Below, piece after piece: positions 59,417 to 64,000 of a stretch of 64,000 bases of DNA; position 1 is the first letter of the stretch, and every line of letters starts with the position of its first letter. Both the position numbers and the translations under genes were made by a program. Below the pieces are notes generated by a model. The model saw only the letters and a list, made by a program, of their open reading frames with translations, did no database searches and was not told the DNA's origin. The DNA comes from Micromonospora arida (GTDB taxonomy: Bacteria > Actinomycetota > Actinomycetes > Mycobacteriales > Micromonosporaceae): contig NZ_QGSY01000167.1 of NCBI RefSeq assembly GCF_003857035.1, positions 1-64,000 of the forward strand, given 5' to 3'.

Positions 59417-61807
59417 ATGACCGAGACCAAACTCGGCACCGAATCCCGCACCGCCGTGATCGACAACGGGTCCTTCGGCACCCGCGAGATCACCTTCTCC
59501 ACCGGTCGGCTGGCTCGCCAGGCCGCCGGTTCCGTCATCGCCCAGCTGGGCGAGACGGTCGTTCTCTCCGCCACGACCGCCGGTAAGCACCCGAAGGAGC
59601 AGTTCGACTTCTTCCCGCTGACCGTCGACGTCGAGGAGCGGATGTACGCCGCGGGCCGCATCCCCGGCTCGTTCTTCCGCCGTGAGGGTCGGCCCAGCGA
59701 GGACGCGATCCTCACCTGCCGGCTGATCGACCGGCCGCTGCGCCCGTCCTTCGTCAAGGGCCTGCGCAACGAGGTCCAGGTCGTCGAGACCATCCTCGCG
59801 CTCGACCCGCAGCACCCGTACGACGTCGTGGCGATCAACGCCGCCTCGATGTCGACCAAGCTCTCCGGCCTGCCGTTCTCCGGCCCGATCGGGGCGACCC
59901 GCGTCGCCCACATCGACGGCCAGTGGGTCGCCTTCCCGACCCTGGAGGAGCTGGCTCGCGCCACCTTCGACATGGTCGTGGCCGGCCGCACGCTCGAGGA
60001 CGGCGACGTCGCGATCATGATGGTCGAGGCCGAGGCCACCCCGAACGCCGTCGCCCTCATCTCGGCCGGTGCCACCGCACCGACCGAGGAGGTCGTCGCC
60101 AGCGGCCTGGAGGCCGCGAAGCCGGCGATCCGTGAGCTGTGCCGCGCGCAGAGCGAGCTGGCCGAGGTCGCCGCGAAGCCGGTCACCGAGTTCCCGGTCT
60201 TCCTGGACTACCAGGACGACATCTACGACGCCGTGTCCGAGCTGGCCCGCGCCGACGTGGCCGAGGCGATCACCATCGCCGGCAAGGCCGACCGCGAGGA
60301 GGCCCTGGACCGGGTCAAGGCCCGGGTCGCCGAGGAGCTGGGCGCACGGTTCGAGGGTCGCGAGAAGGAGCTCAGCGCTGCCTTCCGGTCGCTGACCAAG
60401 TCCGAGGTGCGCAACCGCGTGCTGCGCGAGCAGGTCCGCATGGACGGGCGTGGCCCGCGCGACATCCGGGCGCTGACCGCCGAGGTCGGCGTGCTGCCCC
60501 GGGTGCACGGTTCGGCGTTGTTCGAGCGGGGCGAGACCCAGATCCTGGGCGTCACCACGCTGAACATGCTCCGCATGGAGCAGATGGTGGACACGCTGTC
60601 CCCCGAGAACCGCAAGCGCTACATGCACAACTACAACTTCCCGCCGTACTCGACCGGTGAGACCGGCCGGGTCGGCTCGCCGAAGCGTCGCGAGATCGGC
60701 CACGGCGCCCTCGCCGAGCGCGCGCTGATCCCGGTGCTGCCGTCGCGCGAGGAGTTCCCGTACGCCATCCGGCAGGTGTCGGAGGCGCTCGGCTCCAACG
60801 GCTCCACCTCGATGGGTTCGGTCTGCGCCTCGACGCTGGGTCTGCTCTCCGCTGGTGTCCCGCTGAAGGCGCCGGTCGCCGGCATCGCGATGGGGCTCAT
60901 CTCCGACGAGGTGGACGGCAAGACCCAGTACGTGACGCTGACCGACATCCTCGGTGCCGAGGACGCGTTCGGTGACATGGACTTCAAGGTCGCCGGCACG
61001 CCGGAGTTCGTCACCGCGCTCCAGCTCGACACCAAGCTCAACGGCATCCCGTCGGACGTGCTGGCCGCCGCGTTGCAGCAGGCGAACGAGGCCCGGCAGG
61101 TCATCCTCGGGGTCATGAAGGCGGCGATCGAGGCTCCGGCCGAGATGTCCGACTACGCGCCGCGGGTCACCACCGTCAAGATCCCGGTGGACAAGATCGG
61201 CATGGTGATCGGCCCGAAGGGGCAGACCATCAACGCGATCCAGGACGAGACCGGCGCCGAGATCTCCATCGAGGACGACGGCACGATCTACGTCGGCGCC
61301 ACCAACGGCCCGTCGGCCCAGGCGGCCGTCGACCGGATCAACGGCATCGCCAACCCGACGCTGCCGAAGCAGGGCGAGCGGTTCCTCGGCACGGTGGTGA
61401 AGACCGCCGCGTTCGGCGCGTTCATCTCGCTCCTGCCGGGCCGTGACGGCCTGCTGCACATCTCCAAGGTGGGCGACGGCAAGCGGGTCGAGCGTGTTGA
61501 GGACTTCCTCAACGTCGGTGACCGGGTCGAGGTCGAGATCGCGGACATCGACGCCCGCGGCAAGATCTACCTCGACAAGGTCCGCCCGGAGGGCACCGAG
61601 GCTCCGGCCGCCGGTGAGGCCGCCGCTGGCGACCGGCCGGCTGGTCGGGACCGTGGCGACCGGGCTCCGCGTGACCGCGGCGACCGTGAGCGTGGCGGCG
61701 ACCGTGGCGGGCGTGGCCCGGAGCGCGGCGGCGAGGGCGGCAACGGCGGCGGCGGCGAGGGTGGCGAGGGCGGCGAGCGTCCGCGCCGTCGGACCCGGCA
61801 CAGCTGA
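59417..61807 (+). CDS. pnp: Polynucleotide phosphorylase (GpsI)
   Basis: Phosphorolytic 3'-5' exoribonuclease and RNA polymerase of 796 residues. Two RNase PH domains (about 20-150 and 340-480) with [27 protein letters not shown] and [18 protein letters not shown] in the second are followed by KH (about 590-655, [16 protein letters not shown]) and S1 (665-735, [26 protein letters not shown]). The last 60 residues form a charged tail of RGD/RGG-type repeats likely to bind RNA or be disordered. ATG 59417 has GGAG upstream. Confidence 0.97.
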   Translation: MTETKLGTESRTAVIDNGSFGTREITFSTGRLARQAAGSVIAQLGETVVLSATTAGKHPKEQFDFFPLTVDVEERMYAAGRIPGSFFRREGRPSEDAILTCRLIDRPLRPSFVKGLRNEVQVVETILALDPQHPYDVVAINAASMSTKLSGLPFSGPIGATRVAHIDGQWVAFPTLEELARATFDMVVAGRTLEDGDVAIMMVEAEATPNAVALISAGATAPTEEVVASGLEAAKPAIRELCRAQSELAEVAAKPVTEFPVFLDYQDDIYDAVSELARADVAEAITIAGKADREEALDRVKARVAEELGARFEGREKELSAAFRSLTKSEVRNRVLREQVRMDGRGPRDIRALTAEVGVLPRVHGSALFERGETQILGVTTLNMLRMEQMVDTLSPENRKRYMHNYNFPPYSTGETGRVGSPKRREIGHGALAERALIPVLPSREEFPYAIRQVSEALGSNGSTSMGSVCASTLGLLSAGVPLKAPVAGIAMGLISDEVDGKTQYVTLTDILGAEDAFGDMDFKVAGTPEFVTALQLDTKLNGIPSDVLAAALQQANEARQVILGVMKAAIEAPAEMSDYAPRVTTVKIPVDKIGMVIGPKGQTINAIQDETGAEISIEDDGTIYVGATNGPSAQAAVDRINGIANPTLPKQGERFLGTVVKTAAFGAFISLLPGRDGLLHISKVGDGKRVERVEDFLNVGDRVEVEIADIDARGKIYLDKVRPEGTEAPAAGEAAAGDRPAGRDRGDRAPRDRGDRERGGDRGGRGPERGGEGGNGGGGEGGEGGERPRRRTRHS

Positions 61808-61854
61808 CCGTCGTACAACGCATCACCCACCCCTCGTCGAACCGGGAGCAAGTC

Positions 61855-64000
<2,146 letters not shown>

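Noticed and set aside
59150-61801. An 883-codon minus-strand frame opposite pnp
   Set aside because: Antisense shadow of pnp; composition (Asp/Val/Arg/Gly-rich without hydrophobic core pattern) is that of a reversed GC-rich coding frame.

Overview
The window is a contiguous piece of a high-GC actinobacterial chromosome. Uniformly GC-rich third codon positions, frequent GTG starts, leaderless genes and mycolic-acid-free gene content point to the Micromonosporaceae, most likely Micromonospora; this is an inference from gene content and style, not a database result. I see 53 credible protein genes, no rRNA, tRNA, CRISPR array, insertion sequence or prophage.

Layout. (1) 1-4.1 kb: a large secreted alpha-1,3-glucanase-type enzyme (GH87-like) with its own promoter and a palindromic operator candidate. 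(2) 4.2-11.6 kb: the conserved isoprenoid/site-2-protease block dxr - rip1/rseP - ispG - GNAT, here interrupted by a PadR regulator and an MFS exporter. (3) 11.7-26 kb: an accessory stretch with a secreted lysozyme-like protein preceded by three tandem ECF-sigma-like promoter motifs, a fused asymmetric ABC exporter, an old-yellow-enzyme, a dicarboxylate symporter, a glutathionyl-hydroquinone-reductase-like protein, a thiolase, a DUF574 methyltransferase and a PAS-GGDEF-EAL protein. (4) 26.4-32.5 kb: an amine/polyamine catabolic cluster (APC permease, GlnA4-type gamma-glutamyl-amine ligase, aldehyde dehydrogenase, SDR, gamma-glutamyl hydrolase). (5) 32.5-45.5 kb: a huge partner-switching hybrid kinase/phosphatase with a STAS antagonist, methionine aminopeptidase, a VIT1-like transporter, a PadR-controlled ABC exporter and two small envelope proteins. 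(6) 45.7-64 kb: the classical translation/RNA block rimP - nusA - ylxR - infB - ylxP - rbfA - nrnA - dinF - truB - ribF - rpsO - pnp - pepR - dapB; dapB runs off the end.

From memory, blocks 2, 4/5 and 6 match, in the same relative order, the Mycobacterium tuberculosis stretch Rv2870c to Rv2773c (dxr, rip1, gcpE, Rv2867c, mapB, glnA4, Rv2859c, aldC, Rv2857c, Rv2842c-Rv2836c, truB, ribF, rpsO, gpsI, pepR, dapB), so this is an old actinobacterial backbone into which the accessory genes of blocks 1, 3 and part of 5 have been fitted.

The most unusual material is non-coding: three GGAAT-N18-GTTAC motifs in a row upstream of the lysozyme-like gene; a 47-bp repeat family that sits exactly between stop and start codons and in one case encodes the N-terminus of a protein; two oppositely oriented copies of a 49-53 bp palindrome; a 20-bp tandem repeat enclosed by a perfect 12-bp inverted repeat; and a stress-sigma-like promoter in front of the partner-switching regulator. 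I do not see a clearly new multi-gene defence or biosynthetic system.
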